Notes under the pieces: model-generated
Databases searched by the model: none
What the model was told of the DNA's origin: nothing
What the model saw: the letters and a program-made list of their open reading frames with translations, nothing else
Part shown: positions 1 through 6,881 of the stretch, piece after piece
How the letters are laid out: each line of letters begins with the position of its first letter
How positions within the stretch are numbered: the stretch's first letter is position 1
NCBI GenBank assembly: GCA_031553975.1
Contig: JAVBKP010000067.1
Span: forward strand, 1 to 9,149
Direction of reading: 5' to 3'
DNA from: JAVBKP01 sp031553975
GTDB lineage: Bacteria > Bacillota > Clostridia > Peptostreptococcales > Anaerovoracaceae
DNA: 9,149 nucleotides
Made by a program: the position numbers and the translations under genes

Positions 1-132
1 TGTTTCTTTTTTACCTGTTATGATTGCTTTTTTCACCACCTGGTCTAGCTCTTTCGGAATAGCAACCTCTGAATAGTTTGTTTTTAACTTTGCAATTTTC
101 CCGTTGTCTACATTTTTGTCATTTTTTAACAT
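1..132 (-). CDS. Probable RsiV-type anti-sigma factor, N-terminal 44 residues only (runs off the left edge)
   Basis: An open frame starts at ATG 132 (minus strand), preceded by a strong GGGAGGA site seven bases upstream, and stays open to base 1. The visible part is hydrophilic and contains IPKELDQVVKKAI. This resembles the short cytoplasmic N-terminus of DUF4163/DUF3298 anti-sigma factors of the RsiV family, which bind their cognate ECF sigma factor before a single membrane span. It begins 44 bases after the sigma gene ends, which fits co-transcription and a sigma/anti-sigma pair. The membrane span and extracytoplasmic domain lie outside the window, so the assignment rests on the motif and on context. 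Confidence 0.7.
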   Translation of the reverse strand, partial: MLKNDKNVDNGKIAKLKTNYSEVAIPKELDQVVKKAIITGKKET

Positions 133-176
133 GATTTTGTCCTCCCATTTCTTATTCAAATTCGTGTTTTTCAGAA

Positions 177-647
177 TTACGGCTCTAGCGTTAACCGAAG
201 CTTTTTAAGTATTCTGTATAGTTTTGTTTTGACGCTATTCACATATTCGATGAGAATATTAGCAATTTCTTCAATTTTTAAATCCTCAAAATATCGCAAT
301 GTAATAATCATTTTGTCCTGAGCTGGTAACGCATCTAAGGCGTTTTGCAAATCAAAATCAGTATAATCGTCTTCACTGGTGCCCACATTCTTCTCCAAAT
401 CTTGTTCTGTCACAAGTAGGAGCTTGCTATTTTTTCGGATAAAATCAATGGCTGTATGGACAAGAATTTGATAAAACCAAGTTTTGATTATAGTATCATC
501 ATGTAGCGTTTTTTGGTTTTTAATCGCTTTATAAATTGATTCCTGAACAATATCTAACGCATCCTGCTCATTTTTAGCATAACTATACGCCAGCCTATAA
601 AATTTTTCCTTATTTTCTATGAGATAGTTCTCTAAGTTTGAAATCAT
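177..647 (-). CDS. ECF RNA polymerase sigma factor, SigV-like
   Basis: This is a sigma-70 family factor of the extracytoplasmic-function group, which directs RNA polymerase to stress promoters. Numbering from the longer possible start at 671, region 2 spans about residues 20-85 (FYRLAYSYAKNEQDALDIVQES, then TWFYQILVHTAIDFIRKN). Region 4 spans about 108-160 (ALDALPAQDKMIITLRYFED, then SVKTKLYRILKKLR). The helix-turn-helix turn reads LIEYVNSVKTKL where many relatives have a Gly-containing LGIPxGTVKSRL-like stretch. I chose the ATG at 647 (156 residues) because GGAG lies seven bases upstream. The ATG at 671 (164 residues) has only AGGTGAA two bases away, which is too close. A probable anti-sigma gene follows directly, and an ECF-type promoter lies upstream. 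Confidence 0.9.
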   Translation of the reverse strand: MISNLENYLIENKEKFYRLAYSYAKNEQDALDIVQESIYKAIKNQKTLHDDTIIKTWFYQILVHTAIDFIRKNSKLLLVTEQDLEKNVGTSEDDYTDFDLQNALDALPAQDKMIITLRYFEDLKIEEIANILIEYVNSVKTKLYRILKKLRLTLEP

Positions 648-685
648 TTGGCTACTCCATTTCAATTTCACCTGTTCTGGGTCCC

Positions 686-697
686 CTCATGCATGAG
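686..697. repeat. 12-bp perfect palindrome in the sigma gene leader
   Basis: CTCATGCATGAG is self-complementary. It lies between the putative ECF promoter and the sigma start codon, so it would be in the 5' leader of the mRNA. It could be a minor regulatory site or chance; no partner protein can be inferred. Confidence 0.35.
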
Positions 698-741
698 AGT
701 TATCATCTTTTCGTTTTTCCTGCAAAATACTTTACACAATA

Positions 742-770
742 TAGACGCAGTAGGATGCGAAAAAGTTTTA
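742..770 (-). promoter_or_regulatory. Putative ECF-sigma autoregulatory promoter (TAAAAC-N17-CGTCTA)
   Basis: On the minus strand TAAAAC (770-765) is followed after exactly 17 bases by CGTCTA (747-742). This matches the general ECF pattern of an AAC-containing -35 and a CGTC-containing -10, typical of Bacillus SigM/SigV-type promoters. It points at the sigma gene about 95 bases downstream, as expected for positive autoregulation. The match is visible in the sequence; recognition by this particular sigma factor is inference. Confidence 0.65.
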
Positions 771-830
771 GGTTTTTAAAAAAAATTGCATTAACCTTTC
801 TTTTGCTTAATAAATATTTTACAAATATGT

Positions 831-858
831 TTGAAGTTCATAGGATTTGTATTATAAT
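831..858 (+). promoter_or_regulatory. Housekeeping-type promoter for the ABC transporter ATPase gene
   Basis: TTGAAG (831-836) is followed after 16 bases by a perfect TATAAT (853-858), 34 bases before the ATG at 892. AGGAGG at 881-886 is the ribosome binding site. No clear CcpA (cre) box was seen. Confidence 0.65.
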
Positions 859-891
859 TAAAGGAATACTATAAAACTTGAGGAGGAAATT

Positions 892-1998
892 ATGGCTAAT
901 ATATCTTTGCAAAACATCTATAAAACGTATCCCGGTAACGTAACCGCTGTTCATGATTTTAATCTAGAGATTGAAGACAAAGAATTCATTATTTTGGTAG
1001 GACCTTCAGGCTGTGGTAAATCAACAACTTTGAGGATGATTGCTGGCCTTGAGGACATAAGCCAGGGCAGCCTTTATATTGGAGACAGATTGGTAAATAA
1101 TGTTCCTCCTAAAGATCGTGACATAGCAATGGTTTTCCAAAATTATGCACTTTATCCACATATGTCAGTATATAAAAACATGGCATTTGGCTTGGAACTT
1201 CGTAAGATGCCAAAGGAAGAGATTCGTCAAAAAGTAGAAGAAGCTGCTAAGATTTTAGATATAGAAGAACTACTTGATCGTAAACCAAAGCAACTCTCCG
1301 GAGGACAGCGTCAGCGTGTTGCCCTAGGACGTGCTATGGTTAGAAATCCAAAGGTGTTCTTATTAGATGAGCCTTTATCAAACCTAGATGCAAAATTAAG
1401 AGCCGCAATGAGGACGGAAATTGCTAAATTACATAAAAGATTAGGTACGACTTTCGTATATGTAACCCACGATCAAGTGGAAGCCATGACCATGGGTGAT
1501 CGGATTATTGTAATGAAAGGTGGCTTTATCAATCAAGTGGGCACACCGCAAGATCTATATGAAAGACCTTGTAATATGTTTGTTGCTGGGTTCATCGGCA
1601 GCCCGCAAATGAACTTTTTTGACGTTACCATTGCTGAGGCAAACCAGAATATTGTTGCAACCTTAGGTGATTATAAATTATCTATACCTAAATCAAAAAA
1701 TGCAAAAGGCGAATTAACTTCCTATGTGAACAAAACCATTGCAATGGGAATAAGACCTGAGAATATAAGCATTCACGCCCCTTCTGATGCCTCAAGTATT
1801 GCAGTAGATGCCACAGTAGAAATCGCTGAATTAATGGGCTCAGAGACTTTTTTACATCTATCGTTAGCTGGCAATAATTTTGTTGCTAAAATACCTGCAC
1901 ATCTTAACTATGACATTGGCGATAAAGTAAAAATCTTCTTTGATTTAGAAAAATCTCACTTTTTTGATAAAGAAACCGAAAAGATAATTTGTAATTAA
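892..1998 (+). CDS. msmX: MsmX/UgpC-type ATP-binding protein of carbohydrate ABC transporters
   Basis: This is a cytoplasmic ATPase of the CUT1 family (MsmX/MsmK/UgpC/MalK group) that energises uptake of oligosaccharides or glycerol-3-phosphate-type substrates through separate permeases. The 368 residues are full length for the family. Visible motifs are Walker A GPSGCGKST (from 37), the Q-loop Gln83 in VFQNYALYPH, the signature LSGGQRQRVALGRA (135 on), Walker B VFLLDEPLSNLDAK (155 on) and the switch His193 in YVTHD. The C-terminal part (about 240-368) is the TOBE/MalK-type regulatory region, with GIRPENI visible. No permease or binding-protein gene is adjacent, so this may be a shared ATPase serving several remote importers, as MsmX does in Bacillus subtilis. 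Substrate cannot be read from this subunit. UgpC is the common alternative name. Confidence 0.95.
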   Translation: MANISLQNIYKTYPGNVTAVHDFNLEIEDKEFIILVGPSGCGKSTTLRMIAGLEDISQGSLYIGDRLVNNVPPKDRDIAMVFQNYALYPHMSVYKNMAFGLELRKMPKEEIRQKVEEAAKILDIEELLDRKPKQLSGGQRQRVALGRAMVRNPKVFLLDEPLSNLDAKLRAAMRTEIAKLHKRLGTTFVYVTHDQVEAMTMGDRIIVMKGGFINQVGTPQDLYERPCNMFVAGFIGSPQMNFFDVTIAEANQNIVATLGDYKLSIPKSKNAKGELTSYVNKTIAMGIRPENISIHAPSDASSIAVDATVEIAELMGSETFLHLSLAGNNFVAKIPAHLNYDIGDKVKIFFDLEKSHFFDKETEKIICN

Positions 1999-2030
1999 TT
2001 ATAATAAGCGGAACCAAGGAGGTATTCATC

Positions 2031-2267
2031 ATGGAATGTAAGAATTGCGGAAGCGCTAATATTAAAGTTGGTATCTCTTGGGGTGTTGTATACGATGCAA
2101 ATGCTGTTGGATTAAGGTATTCAAAAGGGATTTTTGGTAACACAGCGCAATTATGCTCTGATTTGTGTTTGGAGTGTGGTGAGATTAACCGCACGTATGT
2201 GAGTGAAAAAGATTTGATTGCTATTAACCACAAATACAATGTAGCTAAAGAGCGGTCTCAAAGATAA
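2031..2267 (+). CDS. Small zinc-ribbon protein of unknown function
   Basis: This is a 78-residue protein with two Cys knuckles, Cys3-x2-Cys6 at the N-terminus and Cys46-x2-Cys49 (with an extra Cys42), the layout of a four-Cys zinc ribbon. The rest is soluble and has no membrane segment. A near-ideal AAGGAGGT (2016-2023) sits seven bases before the ATG, so it is well translated. The gap from the ATPase gene is only 32 bases, with no visible terminator. Its stop overlaps the start of the sensor kinase gene by one base (TAATG), which suggests translational coupling. I recognise no named family. The partner (nucleic acid or protein) is unknown. Confidence 0.8.
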   Translation: MECKNCGSANIKVGISWGVVYDANAVGLRYSKGIFGNTAQLCSDLCLECGEINRTYVSEKDLIAINHKYNVAKERSQR

Positions 2268-5200
2268 TGATAAAAAAACTAATTCCCATTCTATTGATTG
2301 CTATACTTTGTGTTAGCATGCCAATCACTGCTTTGGCCACTGATGAAAAGAAAATGCTTTATTTAACCGTCTCCTACGACGAGCCTATCATCAAGGATCG
2401 TTTGCTTTATCTTGCGCTTAAACGTATAGGCTATGATGTCAACGTCGATGCCATGGGTATGTCAGGTGCTATATTAATGGCAAATAATGGTGAAAAAGAT
2501 GGCATTTGTACACAAACCATTGGATTAGAAAAAACCAACCCGAATCTTGTCATGGTTCCCGAAGTTGTAGGATCCATTAAATTTGAAGTTTATGGACGTG
2601 CGGACAGTGCATACAATATTTCTTCATGGGAAGATTTATCAGGGCTACGCATTGGAATACAATTCCAAAAACCATATATCGAAAATCATCTGCCAAAAGA
2701 TATTAGCCCTCCTATTAGAAAAGATACGATTCCATTACTTTTTGAGGCAATGGAGGCTGGCGAATGTGATGTGGTGATCATCACAAATGCATTGCCAACC
2801 GATACATCAATTCCCATATATGCGAAAAAAGTGGGGATCGCAGAGGTCACTTCGACCTATTCTTACTTGAACAAAAAATATGAATATTTGGTTCCTCAGC
2901 TTGCAAAATCCATAGCTTCCTTAAAAGCCGATGGTACCTATGATAAGGTTAACAATCAACAGGAAGTTGTGGCAGATCAAAGAAAATTTGCGCTACATAT
3001 TTCATCTTTTTATACCGACATGGAACGAGAGCAACAAATAAGCGAAGGTATAGACTCCGTTTTTTTTGAGAGTGAAAATGTTGATTTATACACAGTTTCC
3101 CTCAATTCTAACCGTATTTTGGATGACATTAGCAGAGCAAAAGCAATTTTCAGTCCCTTGCGCGCTAGTATCCTCAAAAATATTCCCGATGTTATTATCG
3201 TTTCAGATGAAATGGCAATGGGGTTTTTGGAAAATTATTACAACCGCTTGTTTTCCAACGTTCCCGTGATTTATTGCGCCCTAAATGATATTAATTCAGA
3301 CATGCTCTGGAGCGTTGAAAATCAGGTAACTGGCGTTGATGAAACTATTTCTGCCTTTGAAACAGCTGAGTTGATGTTAAAATTATTCCCTGATACAAAA
3401 AATATTTTTGTTATCAATGATTATATACAAAAAGGTAGATTGTGGAAGTCTGAGATAGACTCACAACTTTCGCCCCTAAAGAATAGGGTTAACATATCTC
3501 ATAATGAAAATAGTTCTTTTGCTGATTTACTCCAAACTATCAAAAACTTGCCACCAGATACACTTATTCTCACAGGTTTTTATTATGTGGATGGTATTGA
3601 TACCATGTATTCCACTAAAAATATTCATACACGAATCAATGAAAATGCCTCCGTCCCTGTCTTTAGTCTGATGGATACTTCAATTGGGTATGGTCAACTT
3701 GGAGGCAAATATTCCAACAATGAAAAAATGGGACAAATTGCTGGTCAGATGGCTTTGGAAGTCTTAAGTGACAAGCCAACAAATGAAATACAAAATATCT
3801 CTGATACTACTTACTTGAACAAGTGGATATTTGATTATAATGTTTTGGAGAAGTGGAATATATCGACCAATTCCCTGCCCATAGACTCAGAGATACTCAA
3901 TCGCCCTATCAGCTTGTACGAGGCTAACCCAACTGCTTTTAATCTTTTATTGGCGTTGATTTTTGGTGCTTTGGCGATTGTTATTGCCTTAACTGTGTTC
4001 ATGATTGTTTTAGGACGGCGCAACAAGCAGTTAATCAAAGCGCAAATGAGCCTCCATACGGCAGAAGAGCTTAAAGAAGCCGCCTATTCTGCGAGTGAGG
4101 CGAAAAGTCTTTTTTTATCAAATATGAGCCATGAGATCCGTACGCCACTAAATGCGATAATTGGTATGACTAGCATTGCGAAAAAGATGGACAATATTGA
4201 TAAAATAAAAGGTTGTCTTTCAACTGTGGAATCCTCCTCAGCTCACCTTCTGGCCTTGATTAATGATGTTTTAGATATATCAAAAATAGAAGCTGGTAAA
4301 ATAGAACTGCATAATACACCCTTTTATTTGGAAGATACACTAAACAGTCTAATTGGCGTAATATCGGTCAAAGCCAGAGAAAAAATGCAAGAAGTACTGG
4401 TGCGGATAGAAAATGACACGTCAATGTTGCTATGCGGGGATTCTATGCGTCTATCCCAAGTGATTATGAATCTTGTCGCCAATGCCGTTAAATTTTCAGA
4501 TAAAAATTCTAAAATTTTAGTCACAGTACATGATAAGGCACGCGCTAAAAATAGAATACTAATAGAGATTTCCGTTGAGGATCAGGGAATTGGACTCACC
4601 GAAGAAGAAATCACAAGGTTGTTCCAACCTTTTCAACAAGCTGATAGTAGCTTTACCAAGCGCTACGGCGGCACAGGTTTGGGACTTGCCATCTCAAAAG
4701 AAATCGTAACTATGATGGGTGGCGAGATTTGGGTTACCAGTACACCTGACAAAGGCAGCAATTTTACTTTTAACGTTTGGCTAGATCTTGTAGAAGAACC
4801 ACTTAATCACCCCCACAGTAGCATTAGCAATGGAAAACAAATGCACGTACTTGTTGTAGATGATTACTTTGAGGCACGTAACTATTTCTGTTCCCTTCTA
4901 AAAATCCAAGGTGTTCGTAGTCAAATGGCCGCTGATGCTAAAGAAGCGATTTCTATAATCAAAGAATGTGAAGCCATGGGCGACGCTATCAATATTATTT
5001 TAATGAACTATTATCCAGGCGATGATGACATCATCCAATCGGTTAGACAAGTTTGTACTGAAGGACTGAGCCCAATATCTTTCATTCTGATGTCTGTTTG
5101 CGATCTTCAATCCCAATGGGAAAATGGCAAGCACGAATGGTTTAACCTATTTTTGCCAAAGCCTACTTTGCCTACTGCTTTATTTGCAAAGTTAAACGAT

Positions 5201-5632
5201 GCATTTGGAATCAGCGGTGGTCATGTCCATCCAAATGAAAAAGAGATTGTACAATATTCTGGAAAACATGCACTGCTTGTTGAAGACATTGAAATCAATC
5301 GTGAAATTTTGAAAGCAATGCTTGAACCCACCTGCATTGCCATTACAGAAGTAACAAACGGTAAAGAAGCTGTAGAAATCTTTGAGGCAAATCCTGGCAT
5401 GTATGACATAATTCTAATGGACGTGCAGATGCCTGTTATGGACGGCTACACCGCTACTCGCACCATCCGAGGCAGCGCACATCCTCGCGGTGCTACAATT
5501 CCCATCATTGCCATGACGGCTTATGCTTTTCGAGAAGATATTGAGGCCGCCGTTGACGCAAAAATGAATGGGCATGTGAGCAAGCCATTAGACATGTCCA
5601 AGTTGATTTTTGAATTGAACCGTTTCCTCTAA
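2267..5632 (+). CDS. Hybrid sensor histidine kinase with tandem substrate-binding sensor domains and two receivers
   Basis: A membrane kinase of 1121 residues. In order: a signal peptide or first membrane anchor (1-25, cleavage plausible after ALA); an SBP_bac_3-like ligand-binding domain (about 28-230, with WEDLSGLRIGIQ and GTYDKV); a second extracytoplasmic domain resembling the ABC_sub_bind family (about 240-545); a membrane span (about 558-583); HisKA with the phospho-acceptor His622 in SHEIRTPLNA; HATPase_c with N735/N739, DQGIG (772-776) and GGTGLGLAI (801-809); receiver 1 (about 859-980); receiver 2 (about 1000-1121) with D1007, acceptor D1052, T1084 and K1106. Receiver 1 has the acidic pair D865/D866 and K965 but Asn914 where the phospho-acceptor Asp should be. 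No output domain follows, so signalling must pass to another protein. The start overlaps the preceding stop by one base and has no strong ribosome site of its own. Confidence 0.93.
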   Translation: MIKKLIPILLIAILCVSMPITALATDEKKMLYLTVSYDEPIIKDRLLYLALKRIGYDVNVDAMGMSGAILMANNGEKDGICTQTIGLEKTNPNLVMVPEVVGSIKFEVYGRADSAYNISSWEDLSGLRIGIQFQKPYIENHLPKDISPPIRKDTIPLLFEAMEAGECDVVIITNALPTDTSIPIYAKKVGIAEVTSTYSYLNKKYEYLVPQLAKSIASLKADGTYDKVNNQQEVVADQRKFALHISSFYTDMEREQQISEGIDSVFFESENVDLYTVSLNSNRILDDISRAKAIFSPLRASILKNIPDVIIVSDEMAMGFLENYYNRLFSNVPVIYCALNDINSDMLWSVENQVTGVDETISAFETAELMLKLFPDTKNIFVINDYIQKGRLWKSEIDSQLSPLKNRVNISHNENSSFADLLQTIKNLPPDTLILTGFYYVDGIDTMYSTKNIHTRINENASVPVFSLMDTSIGYGQLGGKYSNNEKMGQIAGQMALEVLSDKPTNEIQNISDTTYLNKWIFDYNVLEKWNISTNSLPIDSEILNRPISLYEANPTAFNLLLALIFGALAIVIALTVFMIVLGRRNKQLIKAQMSLHTAEELKEAAYSASEAKSLFLSNMSHEIRTPLNAIIGMTSIAKKMDNIDKIKGCLSTVESSSAHLLALINDVLDISKIEAGKIELHNTPFYLEDTLNSLIGVISVKAREKMQEVLVRIENDTSMLLCGDSMRLSQVIMNLVANAVKFSDKNSKILVTVHDKARAKNRILIEISVEDQGIGLTEEEITRLFQPFQQADSSFTKRYGGTGLGLAISKEIVTMMGGEIWVTSTPDKGSNFTFNVWLDLVEEPLNHPHSSISNGKQMHVLVVDDYFEARNYFCSLLKIQGVRSQMAADAKEAISIIKECEAMGDAINIILMNYYPGDDDIIQSVRQVCTEGLSPISFILMSVCDLQSQWENGKHEWFNLFLPKPTLPTALFAKLNDAFGISGGHVHPNEKEIVQYSGKHALLVEDIEINREILKAMLEPTCIAITEVTNGKEAVEIFEANPGMYDIILMDVQMPVMDGYTATRTIRGSAHPRGATIPIIAMTAYAFREDIEAAVDAKMNGHVSKPLDMSKLIFELNRFL

Positions 5633-5872
5633 ACTTGAATCATTAGAACGCTTAGGAAATTTAGTTGTATGGGTAGTTAAAGTAACCCTTGAGAAAGAAA
5701 AAATATTATTTCATACTACATCTAATCGTGGCTAGTGAACTGACTGCCCTGATCCGAATTGATAATGCATGGCGTTCCGTAGGTTTCAAGCCGTAGAGAT
5801 TGGGGCGTTATTCACTCGCAACTAGAAATCTATTTTGAGGACAGGCTGAGTTAAATTTGACCTATAAATCCA

Positions 5873-5904
5873 CAAGAAGAGGAGAAAAATTACTCCTCTT
5901 CTTG
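5873..5904. terminator. Perfect 12-bp hairpin, possible terminator of the kinase transcript
   Basis: CAAGAAGAGGAG (5873-5884) and its exact complement (5893-5904) flank an 8-base loop AAAAATTA. It lies 240 bases after the kinase stop. No U-tract follows on either strand, so it is not a classical rho-independent terminator. It could act as an mRNA 3'-end stabiliser or a protein-binding dyad. Confidence 0.4.
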
Positions 5905-6043
5905 ACATGCCTAAAAAGGTGTGTATACTAAAAGACAAGGATCGGAAGCTGTCTAATGACCTCCGACCCATCGTTATTTCTTAATATTCTACATCAGATT
6001 TTAGCGTTTACACAATCTTTGGGATAGACTCTGGCTTTGATCA

Positions 6044-6095
6044 CAATAAATCCGAACCCATCTCCTATTGGAAATATTGGGTTCGGATTATATTG
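6044..6095. terminator. Long hairpin between convergent genes, probable terminator for hicBA and perhaps bidirectional
   Basis: The arms 6044-6060 and 6078-6095 pair over 17 bp, including a perfect 12-bp core AATCCGAACCCA with its complement, and one bulged A at 6090. The loop is 17 bases. It lies 55 bases beyond the hicA stop (minus strand). The flanks are AT-rich but there is no clean U-run on either side, so termination is inferred from stem strength and position. Confidence 0.5.
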
Positions 6096-6149
6096 GTTTA
6101 GTGCTGGCTAAGCACCTATATCAACACTCTTAATTTTAATCAAATATCG

Positions 6150-6347
6150 CTATCTAAACCTATAATCAATGCCACTCTGCTTTAATATAGCATTTGCCGT
6201 AAACCTAGATTTAATTTTACCATCAACAGTCACATGCCTATCATTTATAGGGCTGTACCAAATATCATGGTCGCCTTTTCCGCGCCTAAAGAAAGAACAG
6301 CCATGTTCACGCAAAATCTCACGTACTTTTTTCTCGTACTCAGCCAT
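6150..6347 (-). CDS. hicA: HicA-type mRNA interferase toxin
   Basis: A 65-residue protein of the HicA/YcfA family: a small double-stranded-RNA-binding-like fold that cleaves mRNA in the cytoplasm and is neutralised by HicB. The family signature is clear: FFRRGKGDHDIWYSP contains the expected catalytic His27, followed by RHVTVDGKIKSRFTANAILKQSGI. Its ATG overlaps the hicB stop by one base (TAATG), so it is translationally coupled to the antitoxin. Here the antitoxin gene comes first, whereas hicA first is the more familiar order. The protein is full length with its catalytic His intact, so it is probably active. Confidence 0.92.
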   Translation of the reverse strand: MAEYEKKVREILREHGCSFFRRGKGDHDIWYSPINDRHVTVDGKIKSRFTANAILKQSGIDYRFR

Positions 6348-6565
6348 TATAAAACCACCAGTTCGCTTCGCTCAGATACAAACGATAGCGTAAACTCTTT
6401 TGCAGCAGGAGCGTTTAATTCAATTAGTTCAGGTGCAGCAAAACGAATACGCTCGATGAGCGCATCAAATGACCCTGCCTCTAACACCAATCCTGGAATA
6501 TCATCGCTAGTAGCAACCCAAACAGCCGTCTCATCGTCCCAAACTAAGGTTACAACATATTTCAT
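6347..6565 (-). CDS. hicB: HicB-like antitoxin (DUF1902-type)
   Basis: A 72-residue protein with the HicB/DUF1902 partial RNase-H fold: MKYVVTLVWDDETAVWVATSDDIPGLVLEAGSF is typical, followed by the FDALIERIRFAAPELIELN helix. It binds and blocks HicA. It is short and ends without the C-terminal helix-turn-helix or ribbon-helix-helix domain that many HicB proteins use to repress their own promoter, so autoregulation may need another factor. It is the first gene of a two-gene operon with its own promoter (6595-6623) and an AAGGA-type ribosome site upstream of the ATG. Confidence 0.88.
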   Translation of the reverse strand: MKYVVTLVWDDETAVWVATSDDIPGLVLEAGSFDALIERIRFAAPELIELNAPAAKEFTLSFVSERSELVVL

Positions 6566-6594
6566 AAAATCACTTCCTTTTCATTGTCTCTTAT

Positions 6595-6623
6595 AGTATA
6601 ACAATCCCTGATTACTTTATCAA
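6595..6623 (-). promoter_or_regulatory. SigA-type promoter of hicBA
   Basis: On the minus strand TTGATA (6623-6618) and TATACT (6600-6595) are separated by exactly 17 bases. The -10 box ends 29 bases before the hicB ATG. This supports expression of the toxin-antitoxin pair independent of the phage late genes. Confidence 0.72.
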
Positions 6624-6660
6624 TCACAATTACTATATTACTTTGAGCAAGATTATTTTG

Positions 6661-6688
6661 ATCATTTTCGTGACGTCACGAAAATGAT
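6661..6688. repeat. Perfect 28-bp palindrome, candidate operator
   Basis: ATCATTTTCGTGAC (6661-6674) is followed immediately by its exact reverse complement (6675-6688), with no spacer and no mismatch. It sits 38 bases upstream of the -35 box of hicBA and has no U-tract, so a terminator is unlikely. A dimeric or tetrameric DNA-binding protein site is the simplest reading. A mini-element end or cruciform is also possible. Confidence 0.6.
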
Positions 6689-6881
6689 TGGATGCTCAAT
6701 TAATTCTTTTATATTCTTTATCTAATTGTGGCATATTTTCCATAATTAAATTCTACATCGAAGAAAGTGAGTTTGTCTACGTTTTAAATTATCATTAACA
6801 TACAACTATAATGGTCCCTCATGTCAAGACATATTTTTTAAAAATCTTAGTGAACCATATTTTTCCACCTAGTAATTATTC

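Larger units (their letters stand above)
5633..6149. other. 517-base region without a supportable gene
   Basis: This lies between the convergent kinase gene and hicA. No frame on either strand has a start, a ribosome site and a plausible protein. One frame on the plus strand reads ELTALIRIDNAWRSVGFKP before a stop (about 5736-5793) but has no start codon; it could be a gene relic. Two strong hairpins lie at 5873-5904 and 6044-6095. I saw no tRNA, riboswitch or CRISPR repeat. The left prophage boundary may fall here, but no attachment site could be defined. Confidence 0.6.
6566..6881. other. 316-base region between holin and hicB: promoter, palindrome, no gene
   Basis: This stretch is AT-rich and holds the hicBA promoter and the 28-bp palindrome. 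Around 6807-6865 there is a TATAAT on the plus strand with no good -35 box and no gene to serve. A short dyad (ATGTC-AA-GACAT, 6821-6832) is followed by a T-run. No coding frame was found. Confidence 0.55.

Noticed and set aside
638..874. 78-residue plus-strand frame overlapping the sigma gene start and leader
   Set aside because: No ribosome site, low-complexity basic translation, and it covers both the ECF promoter and the -35/-10 of the ATPase gene.
1904..2239. 111-residue minus-strand frame
   Set aside because: It is antisense to the ATPase end and the zinc-ribbon gene, with no ribosome site or recognisable motif.
5633..6149. Riboswitch, tRNA or CRISPR array in the intergenic region
   Set aside because: No conserved riboswitch core, cloverleaf or regularly spaced repeat could be seen; only simple hairpins are present.
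6169..6596. Two plus-strand frames (74 and 120 residues) opposite hicBA
   Set aside because: They are antisense to clearly recognisable HicA and HicB proteins and have no family resemblance of their own.
6765..6812. Plus-strand TATAAT as a promoter
   Set aside because: No acceptable -35 box at 16-18 bases and no plus-strand gene downstream.
6801..6865. Possible insertion-sequence end (short dyad, T-run, and a TAGTGAAC word also present near 5733)
   Set aside because: The shared words are too short, and no transposase or target duplication was found, so I do not annotate a mobile element.
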